This document shows positions 7,230 to 17,715 of a DNA stretch of 25,693 nt, one piece after another. Location: NCBI GenBank assembly GCA_050701115.1, contig JBOHER010000494.1, positions 1-25,693 on the forward strand. Reading direction: 5' to 3'. The notes under the pieces were generated by a model. It did no database searches, had not been told where the DNA came from, and was given only the letters and a program-made list of their open reading frames with translations. The stretch comes from JBOHER01 sp050701115 (GTDB lineage Bacteria; Actinomycetota; Actinomycetes; Mycobacteriales; Pseudonocardiaceae). Position 1 is the stretch's first letter. Each line of letters starts with the position of its first letter. Made by a program: the position numbers and the translations under genes.

Positions 7230-7248
7230 CTTGAGTCGAGGAGCTCCC

Positions 7249-10104
<2,856 letters not shown>

Positions 10105-10116
10105 GGGGTGACGACG

Positions 10117-11211
10117 ATGAGCACACTTTCTCCCCTGCACGACATCCATACCGACCTCGGTGCCTCGTTCACCGACTTCGCGGGCTGGCGGATGCCGGTC
10201 CGCTACACCAGTGAGCGCGCCGAACACCACGCGGTCCGGGAAGCGGCCGGGATCTTCGACCTGTCGCACATGGCCGAGATCGAGGTGACCGGGCCGGAAG
10301 CCGCCCGGGCGCTGGACTTCGCGGTGGTCGGCAACATCTCCGCGGTCGCGGTGGGCCGCGCCCGCTACACCATGCTGTGCCACTCCACGGGTGGTGTGCT
10401 GGACGACCTGGTGGTGTATCGCCTTGCGGAGCACCGCTTCCTGGTGGTGGCCAACGCCGCGAATGCCGCGGTGGTCACCGTGGAGCTGCGCGACCGTGCT
10501 CATGGGTTCTCCGCCGAGGTCGCCGATCGTTCCGCCGACTACGCGTTGATCGCGGTGCAAGGGCCGCGCTCGGCCGACATTGTCGGCGCGGTGACCGATG
10601 CCGATCTCGCCGCGTTGAGGTACTACGCGAGCACGCCGGCCACGGTGCAGGGCCAGGAGGCGCTGCTGGCCCGCACCGGCTACACCGGGGAGGACGGTTT
10701 CGAGCTCTACTGCCCGGCAGCGCAGGCGGCCGACCTGTGGCGGATCCTCGCCGATGTCGGCCGCCCGCACGGGCTGCTGCCCGCAGGTCTGGCCTGCCGG
10801 GACACGTTGCGCCTGGAAGCAGGCATGCCGTTGTACGGCAACGAACTGCACATCGGGGTGACGCCGTTCGAGGTCGGCCTCGGGCGGGTGGTGAAGTTCG
10901 ACAAGCCGGCCACCTTCGTCGGAAGGGCCGCGCTCGCCGCGCGGCAGGCCGCCGAATCCGGCCAGGTCCTGGTCGGCCTGGCCGGGAACGGTCGCCGGGC
11001 CGCCCGGCATGGATACCCGGTGCTCGACGGCGACACCCAGGTCGGCGTGGTCACCAGCGGCGCGCTGTCCCCGACGCTGGGCAGGCCGATCGCGATGGCG
11101 TCGGTGCCGCAGGCGCTCAGCGAGATCGGCACCGCGCTCACCGTCGACATCCGCGGCCGCCGCGAACCGGTCGAGGTCACCCGGATCCCCTTCTACTCCC
11201 GCTCCGCCTGA
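10117..11211 (+). CDS. gcvT: Glycine cleavage system aminomethyltransferase, T protein
   Basis: A 364-residue T protein. It moves the aminomethyl carbon from GcvH to tetrahydrofolate, giving 5,10-methylene-THF and ammonia. Recognisable parts are the N-terminal FTDFAGWRMPVRY, the folate-site DLSHMAEIEV, ARTGYTGEDGFELY, and the C-terminal barrel domain with GVVTSGALSPTLGRPIAMA. ATG 10117 with GAGGGG 8 bases upstream is preferred over GTG 10108, which would leave almost no spacing. It lies between gcvP and gcvH. Confidence 0.96.
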   Translation: MSTLSPLHDIHTDLGASFTDFAGWRMPVRYTSERAEHHAVREAAGIFDLSHMAEIEVTGPEAARALDFAVVGNISAVAVGRARYTMLCHSTGGVLDDLVVYRLAEHRFLVVANAANAAVVTVELRDRAHGFSAEVADRSADYALIAVQGPRSADIVGAVTDADLAALRYYASTPATVQGQEALLARTGYTGEDGFELYCPAAQAADLWRILADVGRPHGLLPAGLACRDTLRLEAGMPLYGNELHIGVTPFEVGLGRVVKFDKPATFVGRAALAARQAAESGQVLVGLAGNGRRAARHGYPVLDGDTQVGVVTSGALSPTLGRPIAMASVPQALSEIGTALTVDIRGRREPVEVTRIPFYSRSA

Positions 11212-11227
11212 AAGGCACCGAACCGTC

Positions 11228-11605
11228 ATGACCATTCCCCAGAATCTGCACTACACCGAAGAACACGAGTGGCTCGACGTCGCCGACGGCATCGCGACGG
11301 TCGGCATCACGTCCTACGCCGCCGAGTCGCTCGGTGACATCGTGTTCATCCAGCTTCCCCCCGTCGGCGACCGCATCACGCACGGCGAGATCTGCGGCGA
11401 GATCGAGTCCACCAAGTCTGTCAGCGACCTCTACGCACCGGTCACCGGCGAGGTGGTCGAGGTCAACACGTCCACTGCGGACGAGCCCGAGATCGTCAAT
11501 GCCGACCCCTACGGCAAGGGCTGGCTGTTCCGGCTGCGGGTCCAGGAGACACCGCAGCTGCTGGACGCCGACGCCTATGCCGCGCTGACCGGACAGGAGG
11601 CCTGA
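11228..11605 (+). CDS. gcvH: Glycine cleavage system lipoyl carrier, H protein
   Basis: A 125-residue lipoyl-domain protein that shuttles the aminomethyl group between P, T and L proteins. The lipoyl-accepting Lys63 is in EIESTKSVSDLYAPV. The N-terminus YTEEHEWL and the C-terminal DPYGKGWLFRLRV are standard for GcvH. It lies 16 bp after gcvT and 3 bp before glyA. Its lipoyl group needs LipA or LipB-type enzymes, yet the only lipA sequence nearby is a fragment two genes downstream, so lipoylation must depend on genes elsewhere. Confidence 0.97.
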   Translation: MTIPQNLHYTEEHEWLDVADGIATVGITSYAAESLGDIVFIQLPPVGDRITHGEICGEIESTKSVSDLYAPVTGEVVEVNTSTADEPEIVNADPYGKGWLFRLRVQETPQLLDADAYAALTGQEA

Positions 11606-11608
11606 AAG

Positions 11609-12889
11609 ATGAGCACGTTCGACCGTGAGCTGGCGGAGGTCGACCCCGATGTGGCCGCCGCCATCGACGCCGAGCTGGACCGCCAGCAGAGCACGCTGGA
11701 GATGATCGCCTCGGAGAACTTCGCCCCGGTCTCGGTGCTGCGGGCACAGGGTTCGGTGCTGACCAACAAGTACGCCGAGGGCTACCCCGGCCGTCGCTAC
11801 TACGGCGGCTGCGAGCACGTGGACGTGATCGAGCGGCTTGCGATCGAGCGGGTGAAGGACCTGTTCGGCGCCGGATACGCCAACGTGCAGCCGCATTCCG
11901 GGGCCCAGGCGAACGCCGCGGCCATGTCCGCGGTGCTCCAGCCGGGAGACACGATCCTGGGACTGGACCTCGCGCACGGCGGGCATCTCACGCACGGGAT
12001 GCGGATCAACTTCTCCGGCCGGCTGTACTCCGTGGTCGCCTACCACGTGGACCCGTCGACCGGTCAGGTCGACATGGCGGAGGTGCAGCGGCTGGCGCGC
12101 GAACACCGGCCGAAGCTGATCATCGCGGGGTGGTCGGCCTATCCCCGGCAGCTCGACTTCGCGCAGTTCCGCCGGATCGCCGACTCGGTTGGCGCGATGC
12201 TGATGGTGGACATGGCGCACTTCGCCGGCCTGGTCGCGGCGCGGCTGCACCCGAACCCGGTACCCCACGCCGACATCGTCACCACCACCACGCACAAGAC
12301 GCTGGGCGGACCGCGCGGCGGCGTGATCATGACCAACGACGCCGATCTCGCCAAGAAGATCAACTCCGCGGTGTTCCCCGGTCAGCAGGGCGGTCCACTC
12401 GAGCACGTGATCGCGGCGAAAGCGGTGGCGTTCAAGATCGCCGCGAGCGAGGAGTTCCGGGACCGGCAGCGCCGCACGCTCGAGGGTGCCGGCATCCTGG
12501 CGGCCCGGCTGTCGGAGCGGGACTGCGCCGCCGCAGGGGTCCGGGTGCTGACCGGTGGTACCGACGTGCACCTGGTGCTCGTCGACCTCACCGGGTCAAC
12601 ATTGGACGGCAAGCAGGCCGAGGATCGGCTGCACGAGGTGGGGATCACGGTCAACCGCAACGCGGTGCCCAACGACCCCCGGCCCCCGATGGTCACCTCC
12701 GGTCTGCGCATCGGCACGCCCGCGCTGGCCACCCGCGGCTTCGACGCCGACGACTTCGCCGAGGTCGCCGACATCATCGCCAACGCATTGCTGCCCGATT
12801 TCGACGAGTACGCGGAGAAGTCACTGCGGTCGCGGGTGGAGTCGCTGGCCCGGACGCGTCCCTTGTACGGGCATCCGGGTCAGTCATGA
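11609..12889 (+). CDS. glyA: Serine hydroxymethyltransferase
   Basis: A 426-residue PLP enzyme that joins glycine and methylene-THF to make serine, or the reverse. The active-site Lys230 is in TTTTHKTLGGPRGG. Other family blocks are LEMIASENFAPVSV, NKYAEGYPGRRYYGG, NVQPHSGAQAN, DMAHFAGLVA and SGLRIGTPALATRGF. In this operon it probably uses the methylene-THF made by GcvPTH to turn a second glycine into serine, which SdaA then deaminates. Its TGA overlaps the next ATG as ATGA. It may be a catabolic paralogue of a housekeeping glyA elsewhere. Confidence 0.97.
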   Translation: MSTFDRELAEVDPDVAAAIDAELDRQQSTLEMIASENFAPVSVLRAQGSVLTNKYAEGYPGRRYYGGCEHVDVIERLAIERVKDLFGAGYANVQPHSGAQANAAAMSAVLQPGDTILGLDLAHGGHLTHGMRINFSGRLYSVVAYHVDPSTGQVDMAEVQRLAREHRPKLIIAGWSAYPRQLDFAQFRRIADSVGAMLMVDMAHFAGLVAARLHPNPVPHADIVTTTTHKTLGGPRGGVIMTNDADLAKKINSAVFPGQQGGPLEHVIAAKAVAFKIAASEEFRDRQRRTLEGAGILAARLSERDCAAAGVRVLTGGTDVHLVLVDLTGSTLDGKQAEDRLHEVGITVNRNAVPNDPRPPMVTSGLRIGTPALATRGFDADDFAEVADIIANALLPDFDEYAEKSLRSRVESLARTRPLYGHPGQS

Positions 12890-13182
12890 CGATCACCCAG
12901 TACCTGCGCCCGTCGGTGCGGCATCATCCGGTGGACCGCTGGGTCAAGCCGGCGGAGTTCGTCGAACACGCCCGGGTCGCGGAGCGGCTCGGCTTCGCCG
13001 GCGTGATGGCCGGTCCGCTGGTGCGCTCCTCCTACCGCGCCGGTCGGCTGTACGCCCAGGCCGTCGCCCACCGCGGCCAGGAACTGCCCGAACACCTCGC
13101 CCACCTCGGTCACACCGGACCCGCCGCCCAGGAGGCCGTCAGCCTGCTTGCCCATCGACCCGAGGAAACGCCATGGCATTGA
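12886..13182 (+). CDS. C-terminal remnant of lipoyl synthase (LipA), 98 aa, without the radical SAM core
   Basis: The 98-residue product matches the C-terminal end of LipA: ITQYLRPSVRHHPVDRWVKP, then AERLGFAGVMAGPLVRSSYR, including the conserved RSSY whose serine ligates the auxiliary cluster in LipA. A histidine-rich tail of about 40 residues follows. A normal LipA has over 300 residues and two [4Fe-4S] clusters; this protein has no cysteine at all, so it cannot be a radical SAM enzyme. It keeps an ATG overlapping the glyA stop (ATGA) and overlaps sdaA by 10 bases, so it is still likely translated. The likeliest origin is an internal deletion of an operonic lipA. A small accessory role cannot be excluded. 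Confidence 0.85.
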   Translation: MTITQYLRPSVRHHPVDRWVKPAEFVEHARVAERLGFAGVMAGPLVRSSYRAGRLYAQAVAHRGQELPEHLAHLGHTGPAAQEAVSLLAHRPEETPWH

Positions 13183-14546
13183 GCGCCTTCGACCTGTTCA
13201 GCGTCGGCATCGGACCTTCCAGCTCGCACACCGTCGGACCCATGCGTGCCGCGCTGCTGTTCGTGCAGGGCCTGGCCCGGGACGGCCTGCTGCCGCGCAC
13301 GGCGCGGATACGCACAGAACTGTTTGGCTCCCTGGGCGCCACCGGGCACGGGCACGGCAGCGACAAGGCGGTGCTGCTGGGCCTGTCCGGTGCACGGCCG
13401 GAGACCGTCGACACCGACGCGGCACCCGGCATCGTTGCGGAAATCCGTGCCCAGGGGCGCATCCACCTGCCAGGTGGACACCAGATCGCCTTCGACGAGG
13501 ACACCGATCTGGTGCTTCACCGGCGCAAGGCCCTGCCGGGACACCCCAACGGCATGGTGTTCCGCGCCTCGGACACCGGGGGTGGTGTTCTCGCCGAGCG
13601 CAGCTACTACTCCGTCGGCGGCGGGTTCGTACTCGACGACTCCGCTGTGGACGGTCCGGCGATCACCGCCGACCGGACCCCGGTGCGTTACCCGTTCCGT
13701 ACCGGTGCGGAGCTCTTGGCACACTGCCGCGAGCAGGGGTTGGCCATCAGCGAGGTGATGCGCCACAACGAGTGCTCCTGGCGAGAGGATGCGGAGATCG
13801 ACGCCGGGCTGCTGCGCATCTGGCTGGTCATGGCCGACTGCGTCCGGCGCGGCTGTGCGCGTGACGGGGTGCTGCCGGGCGGGCTGAAGGTGCCGCGGCG
13901 CGCGAAAACCTGGTACGACGAGCTCGTCGGCGAGGAGCCCGGGACAGACCCGCTGGCAGCGATGGACTGGATCAGCCTCTACGCACTCGCGGTCAACGAG
14001 GAGAACGCCTCGGGCGGGCGCGTCGTGACCGCACCCACCAATGGCGCCGCAGGCATCATCCCGGCCGTGCTGCACTACTACCGGAAGTTCGTGCCCGGCG
14101 CCGACGACGACGGCGTGGTGCGCTTCCTGCTGACCGCGGGCGCGATCGGGGTGGTGCTCAAGGAGACCGGCTCCATCTCCGGCGCCGAGGTCGGGTGCCA
14201 GGGCGAGGTGGGTTCGGCCTGCGCGATGGCCGCAGCAGGCCTCACCGAAGTGCTCGGCGGCCGGCCCGAGCAGGTGGAGAACGCCGCCGAGATCGGGTTG
14301 GAGCACCATCTCGGGCTCACCTGCGACCCGGTCGGTGGGCTGGTGCAGATCCCCTGTATCGAACGCAACGCCGTCGCCGCCACCCAGGCCATCAACGCGG
14401 CCCGGATCGCGTTGCGTGGCAACGGAACGCACATCGTGTCGCTGGACAAAGTGATCAAGACGATGCGCGAGACCGGCGCCGACATGAGCGTCAAGTACAA
14501 GGAGACCGCCCGCGGCGGCCTCGCCGTCAACGTCATCGAATGCTGA
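13173..14546 (+). CDS. sdaA: L-serine ammonia-lyase, iron-sulfur dependent
   Basis: A 457-residue single-chain [4Fe-4S] serine dehydratase that turns L-serine into pyruvate and ammonia. The N-terminal beta domain begins FDLFSVGIGPSSSHTVGPM. The alpha domain has NEENASGGRVVTAPTNGAAG and the cluster cysteines Cys342 (GCQGEVGSAC), Cys384 (CDPVGG) and Cys395 (QIPC). The last residue is Cys457 (NVIEC), the C-terminal tail-in-mouth ligand seen in the Legionella enzyme. It is the last gene of the operon and completes glycine to serine to pyruvate. Start ATG 13173 follows CGAGGAAACG within the lipA remnant. Confidence 0.96.
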   Translation: MALSAFDLFSVGIGPSSSHTVGPMRAALLFVQGLARDGLLPRTARIRTELFGSLGATGHGHGSDKAVLLGLSGARPETVDTDAAPGIVAEIRAQGRIHLPGGHQIAFDEDTDLVLHRRKALPGHPNGMVFRASDTGGGVLAERSYYSVGGGFVLDDSAVDGPAITADRTPVRYPFRTGAELLAHCREQGLAISEVMRHNECSWREDAEIDAGLLRIWLVMADCVRRGCARDGVLPGGLKVPRRAKTWYDELVGEEPGTDPLAAMDWISLYALAVNEENASGGRVVTAPTNGAAGIIPAVLHYYRKFVPGADDDGVVRFLLTAGAIGVVLKETGSISGAEVGCQGEVGSACAMAAAGLTEVLGGRPEQVENAAEIGLEHHLGLTCDPVGGLVQIPCIERNAVAATQAINAARIALRGNGTHIVSLDKVIKTMRETGADMSVKYKETARGGLAVNVIEC

Positions 14547-14630
14547 GGAGACTGGCGACATCGATCCGACAACCGGTCGCTTCCCGGTGCTCCAAATCGA
14601 GGATGCGGCTCTGGATCGCTGACTGAAAGC

Positions 14631-14659
14631 TTGTAAAACTAATCCTTCAGGTTTACATT
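14631..14659 (+). promoter_or_regulatory. Predicted promoter and operator for the APC permease gene
   Basis: TTGTAA (14631-14636) and TACATT (14654-14659) are 17 bases apart in an AT-rich island. An inverted repeat, TGTAAA at 14632-14637 and TTTACA at 14652-14657, overlaps both promoter boxes. The first arm also fits the FadR-subfamily operator pattern TNGTNNNACNA as TTGTAAAACTA. Control by the GntR regulator encoded at 24599-25351 is a reasonable guess. Confidence 0.5.
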
Positions 14660-14680
14660 ATTTAGCCATGAGGTGCCGGT

Positions 14681-14706
14681 CACAGTGCCGACAACACAGT
14701 GCCGAC
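14681..14706. repeat. 12-bp direct repeat in the permease leader
   Basis: CACAGTGCCGAC occurs at 14681-14692 and again at 14695-14706, a 14-bp period, downstream of the predicted transcription start and 55 bases before the ATG. Function unknown. Confidence 0.6.
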
Positions 14707-14760
14707 GCCGTTCCATCCGTCGGCCGGCCGTGTTCGCGGCCCCGTCTGCGAGGAGCCTTC

Positions 14761-16284
14761 ATGGCGATCGAAGCACGAACACTGGATGCCCAGGCGTTCG
14801 ATGATCCTGATGCCGCTCAACTGGCGAAGCTTGGCTACACCTCCGAGTTCAAGCGTGAGATGAGCTTGTGGAGCAACGTCTCCCTTGGCTTCACCTACCT
14901 TTCCCCGGTGGTCGGGGTATACGCACTGTTCGCCTTCGCGCTCGGTACCGGCGGCCCGCCGATGATCTGGTCCTTCCTGATCGTCGGGTTCGGACAGTTC
15001 CTGGTGGCGCTGGTCTTTGGCGAGATCGTCTCCCAGTACCCGCTGGCAGGCGGTGTGTACCCGTGGGCGCGACGGTTGTGGGGGAGGCGTTGGGCGTGGA
15101 TGACCGGCTGGGTCTATCTGATCGCCCTGCTGGTGACGATCGCGAGCGTGGCTTACGGCGCGGGGCCCTACCTTGCGGCCCTGCTCGGATTCGAGCCTGC
15201 CGTGAGCAGCACGATCGCCTCGGCGCTCATCCTCGTCGCCATCGCGACGGTGATCAATCTTGGTGGCACCAGGGTGCTCGCGATCGCCGCGGTGATCGGC
15301 TTCTTCGCGGAACTCGGTGGGGCCATCGTGGTCGGAACATGGTTGCTGGTCGCGCACCGTGAGCACGGGCTGGGCGTCCTGTTCGACAGCTTCGGCGCGG
15401 GTTCCGGCGGGGGCTACTTCACGGCCTTCGCGGCCGCGGCCCTGATCGGGATCTACCAGTACTACGGATTCGAAGCGTGTGGCGATGTGGCGGAGGAAGT
15501 GCCCAACCCCGGCAAGCGGATTCCCAGGGCGATGCGCATGACGATCTACATCGGCGGCGCAGCGGCAACGTTCGTCTGCCTCGCGCTCCTGCTCGCCGTG
15601 CCGGACATCAGTGCGGTCATCGCAGGCGAGGACGCCGACCCGGTGGCTACCGTGCTCGGCGGTGCCTTCGGCCCAATCGGCATGAAGGTCGTGCTCGCGG
15701 TCGTGTTGATCTCGTTCCTGTCGTGCGTGATGAGCCTGCAAGCCGCGGCGAGCAGGCTGACCTTCTCCTACGCTCGCGACCGCATGCTCGCCGGGCACCA
15801 GGCGCTGGCCAAGTTCTGGCAGGAACGTCACGTGCCGCCCTATGCCCTCGGGCTCGCCGCGGTCGTCCCCGCCTTTGTCATCCTCGGTTCCAAGATCTCC
15901 GAGGACGCACTGACGAAGATCATCTCGTTCGCCGCGCTCGGCATCTACCTCGGCTTCCAGATGGTCGTCCTCGCCGCCCTGCGCGCGCGGCTGAAGGGCT
16001 GGCGGCCCGCAGGCAAATTCACCCTCGGCCGGTGGGCGCTTCCGGTCAATATCGGCGCCCTGACCTGGGGTGTCGTCGGCATCGTCAACATGTGCTGGCC
16101 GCGCACGCCGGATGCCCCCTGGTACGACGACTACCTCGTGCTGATCTCCGGACTCGTCGTGATCGGTGTCGGCCTGTGTTATCTGCTGGTCGGCCAGCCC
16201 CACCTGCGCGGTGACGCGGCCGCCGGGGATGCCATCGACGCGGAGCGCCTTAATACAGTTGACTTAGAAACCTCAGATGTTTAA
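14761..16284 (+). CDS. APC-family amino-acid/amine permease
   Basis: A 507-residue integral membrane transporter of the APC superfamily, amino acid/GABA/choline type. It has an N-terminal cytoplasmic stretch (LAKLGYTSEFKREMSLWSN) and about twelve hydrophobic segments. Family signatures include FLVALVFGEIVSQYPLAGGVYPW, and the cytoplasmic YYGFEACGDVAEEVPNPGKRIPRAM. The ATG has GCGAGGAG 5 bases upstream; an extension to 14668 is open but lies in the leader. It is followed by the P450 gene and, with the GS-like ligase and PuuC/PuuD-like genes, probably imports the amine used by this locus. It may be on its own transcript because a second promoter overlaps its stop codon. Substrate is inferred from context only. 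Confidence 0.88.
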   Translation: MAIEARTLDAQAFDDPDAAQLAKLGYTSEFKREMSLWSNVSLGFTYLSPVVGVYALFAFALGTGGPPMIWSFLIVGFGQFLVALVFGEIVSQYPLAGGVYPWARRLWGRRWAWMTGWVYLIALLVTIASVAYGAGPYLAALLGFEPAVSSTIASALILVAIATVINLGGTRVLAIAAVIGFFAELGGAIVVGTWLLVAHREHGLGVLFDSFGAGSGGGYFTAFAAAALIGIYQYYGFEACGDVAEEVPNPGKRIPRAMRMTIYIGGAAATFVCLALLLAVPDISAVIAGEDADPVATVLGGAFGPIGMKVVLAVVLISFLSCVMSLQAAASRLTFSYARDRMLAGHQALAKFWQERHVPPYALGLAAVVPAFVILGSKISEDALTKIISFAALGIYLGFQMVVLAALRARLKGWRPAGKFTLGRWALPVNIGALTWGVVGIVNMCWPRTPDAPWYDDYLVLISGLVVIGVGLCYLLVGQPHLRGDAAAGDAIDAERLNTVDLETSDV

Positions 16285-16287
16285 TGT
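16259..16287 (+). promoter_or_regulatory. Predicted promoter of the P450 operon
   Basis: TTGACT (16259-16264) and TAATGT (16282-16287) are exactly 17 bases apart. The -10 overlaps the permease stop codon TAA (16282-16284), and the P450 ribosome-binding site AGGCAGGAGG follows at 16291-16300. The region also has CCTTAATA (16248-16255) and TTAATGTT (16281-16288), both found in the promoter region of the GntR gene at the other end of the locus. Confidence 0.6.
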
Positions 16288-16305
16288 TTTAGGCAGGAGG
16301 TCAGC

Positions 16306-17508
16306 ATGCACGCAGCAGTCACCGCGGACGCGACGTATTTCGACATCTCGGATCCGTCCTTCTCGGTTCAGTCGGACGAGGTCCGTCGCGCCCGAGAGCG
16401 CAGCTGGTACGCGCGTACCAACTACGGTCTGGCGGTCTTGCGTTACGACGAGGTCAGCAGGCTGCTCAAGCATCCGAAGCTGCGCCAGGGCAGCGCGGCC
16501 TGGCCCGCGCACAACGGCGTGAGCGAAGGCCCATTCGCGCAGTGGTGGGCCAGTTGGGTGCTGAACAAGGAGGGCGAGGAGCATCACCGGTTGCGCCGCC
16601 TGATGAACCCGGCGTTCTCGCCGAAGCTCATTGGTGGCCTGGTTCCTCGCTTCCAGGCCCTGGCGACCGAACTCATCGACGGATTCGCCGAGGCCGATCG
16701 CTGCGAGTTCGTCTCGGAGTTCGCCGAACCGTACGCGGCGCGGGTGATCGCCATCATGCTCGGGATTCGTGAGAGCGAATGGCCGGTCATCGCCCGAGAG
16801 TCCGGCACTCTCGGACTCGCGATGGGCGTCACAATCGGCCAGGAGTTGCGCCAGATCGAGGCGGCATTGGCCAACCTGCACGACTACGCCGACACGTTGA
16901 TCGCCGATCGCCGGAAGTCCCCTCGGGAGGACTTCGTGACCGCGCTTGTCCGGGCCGAGCGGGACTCGGACACCTTGAGCGAATCGGAGCTGCGCGACGG
17001 GCTCGTGCTGCTGATCTTCGGCGGGTACGACACCACGCGAAACCAGCTCGGGCTGGCCATGCAAACGTTCATCCGCCATCCCGGCCAGTGGCGGCTGCTC
17101 GCCGAGCGGCCCGAGCTCGGCAAGGTAGCCGTGGAAGAGATCATGCGGGTCAACCCGACCGTCACCTGGGTGACCAGGGAGGCGGTCGAGGACTTCACCT
17201 TCGCCGATCTCGACATCGCCGCGGGTACGACCGTGCACTTGTTCTCCGAGTCCGCAGGCACCGATCCCCGGGTTTTCGGCGAGTACAGCTTCGACATCAC
17301 CGCCCCGCGCAAGCCGCACTTCGGTTTCGGCGGTGGTGCGCACCACTGCCTCGGCCACTTCGTCGCGCGCAGCGACATGAGCGAAGCGCTGCCGCTGCTG
17401 GCCAAGCGAATGCGCGAACCGCGAATCGACGGCGAGGCCGACTGGCTTCCGTTGAGCGGTAACACCGGGCCGGTGCGACTGCCCATCGCGTTCACTCCCG
17501 AGCGCTGA
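16306..17508 (+). CDS. Cytochrome P450 of an amine-oxidation operon
   Basis: A soluble 400-residue class I P450. The I-helix oxygen-activation motif GGYDTT is at 239-244, the K-helix ExxR is Glu278-Arg281, and the heme ligand is Cys348 in FGGGAHHCLG. Its own ferredoxin and reductase genes follow at once, giving a complete NAD(P)H-FdR-Fd-P450 chain. This order matches the morpholine/piperidine monooxygenase sets of mycobacteria (CYP151). In this cluster the enzyme probably oxidises an amine or its gamma-glutamyl derivative, or opens a cyclic amine. I cannot assign a CYP family or substrate from sequence. The ribosome-binding site AGGAGG ends 5 bases before the ATG. Confidence 0.93.
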   Translation: MHAAVTADATYFDISDPSFSVQSDEVRRARERSWYARTNYGLAVLRYDEVSRLLKHPKLRQGSAAWPAHNGVSEGPFAQWWASWVLNKEGEEHHRLRRLMNPAFSPKLIGGLVPRFQALATELIDGFAEADRCEFVSEFAEPYAARVIAIMLGIRESEWPVIARESGTLGLAMGVTIGQELRQIEAALANLHDYADTLIADRRKSPREDFVTALVRAERDSDTLSESELRDGLVLLIFGGYDTTRNQLGLAMQTFIRHPGQWRLLAERPELGKVAVEEIMRVNPTVTWVTREAVEDFTFADLDIAAGTTVHLFSESAGTDPRVFGEYSFDITAPRKPHFGFGGGAHHCLGHFVARSDMSEALPLLAKRMREPRIDGEADWLPLSGNTGPVRLPIAFTPER

Positions 17509-17524
17509 CTACTACGGAGACGAC

Positions 17525-17713
17525 ATGAAGATCACCGTTGACCGGACCCTGTGCCAGGACCACGGCCAGTGCGCGATCGCCGCGCCCGTCGTGTTCCAGA
17601 TCGACGACGACGGCAAGCTCGACTTCGACCCATCACCGGAGGAGTCCCTGCGCGACGAGGTGGAAGAAGCCGCCGATGTCTGCCCGGTTCAGGCAATCCT
17701 GGTTGGGGACTGA
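17525..17713 (+). CDS. P450-associated [3Fe-4S]-type ferredoxin
   Basis: A 62-residue ferredoxin. The cluster motif is Cys10-x2-His13-x2-Cys16 and Cys53-Pro, so His13 sits where a 4Fe ferredoxin would have its second cysteine. This pattern is usual for P450 partner ferredoxins with a [3Fe-4S] cluster. The rest is acidic (IDDDGKLDFDPSPEE), as expected for docking. It lies 16 bp after the P450 and 2 bp before the reductase, and would carry electrons between them. Confidence 0.94.
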   Translation: MKITVDRTLCQDHGQCAIAAPVVFQIDDDGKLDFDPSPEESLRDEVEEAADVCPVQAILVGD

Positions 17714-17715
17714 CG

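Noticed and set aside
14680..16203. 507-codon open frame antisense to the APC permease
   Set aside because: It mirrors a well-recognised transporter, and its composition (rich in Asp, His, Arg and Gln) is typical of the antisense of a membrane protein.
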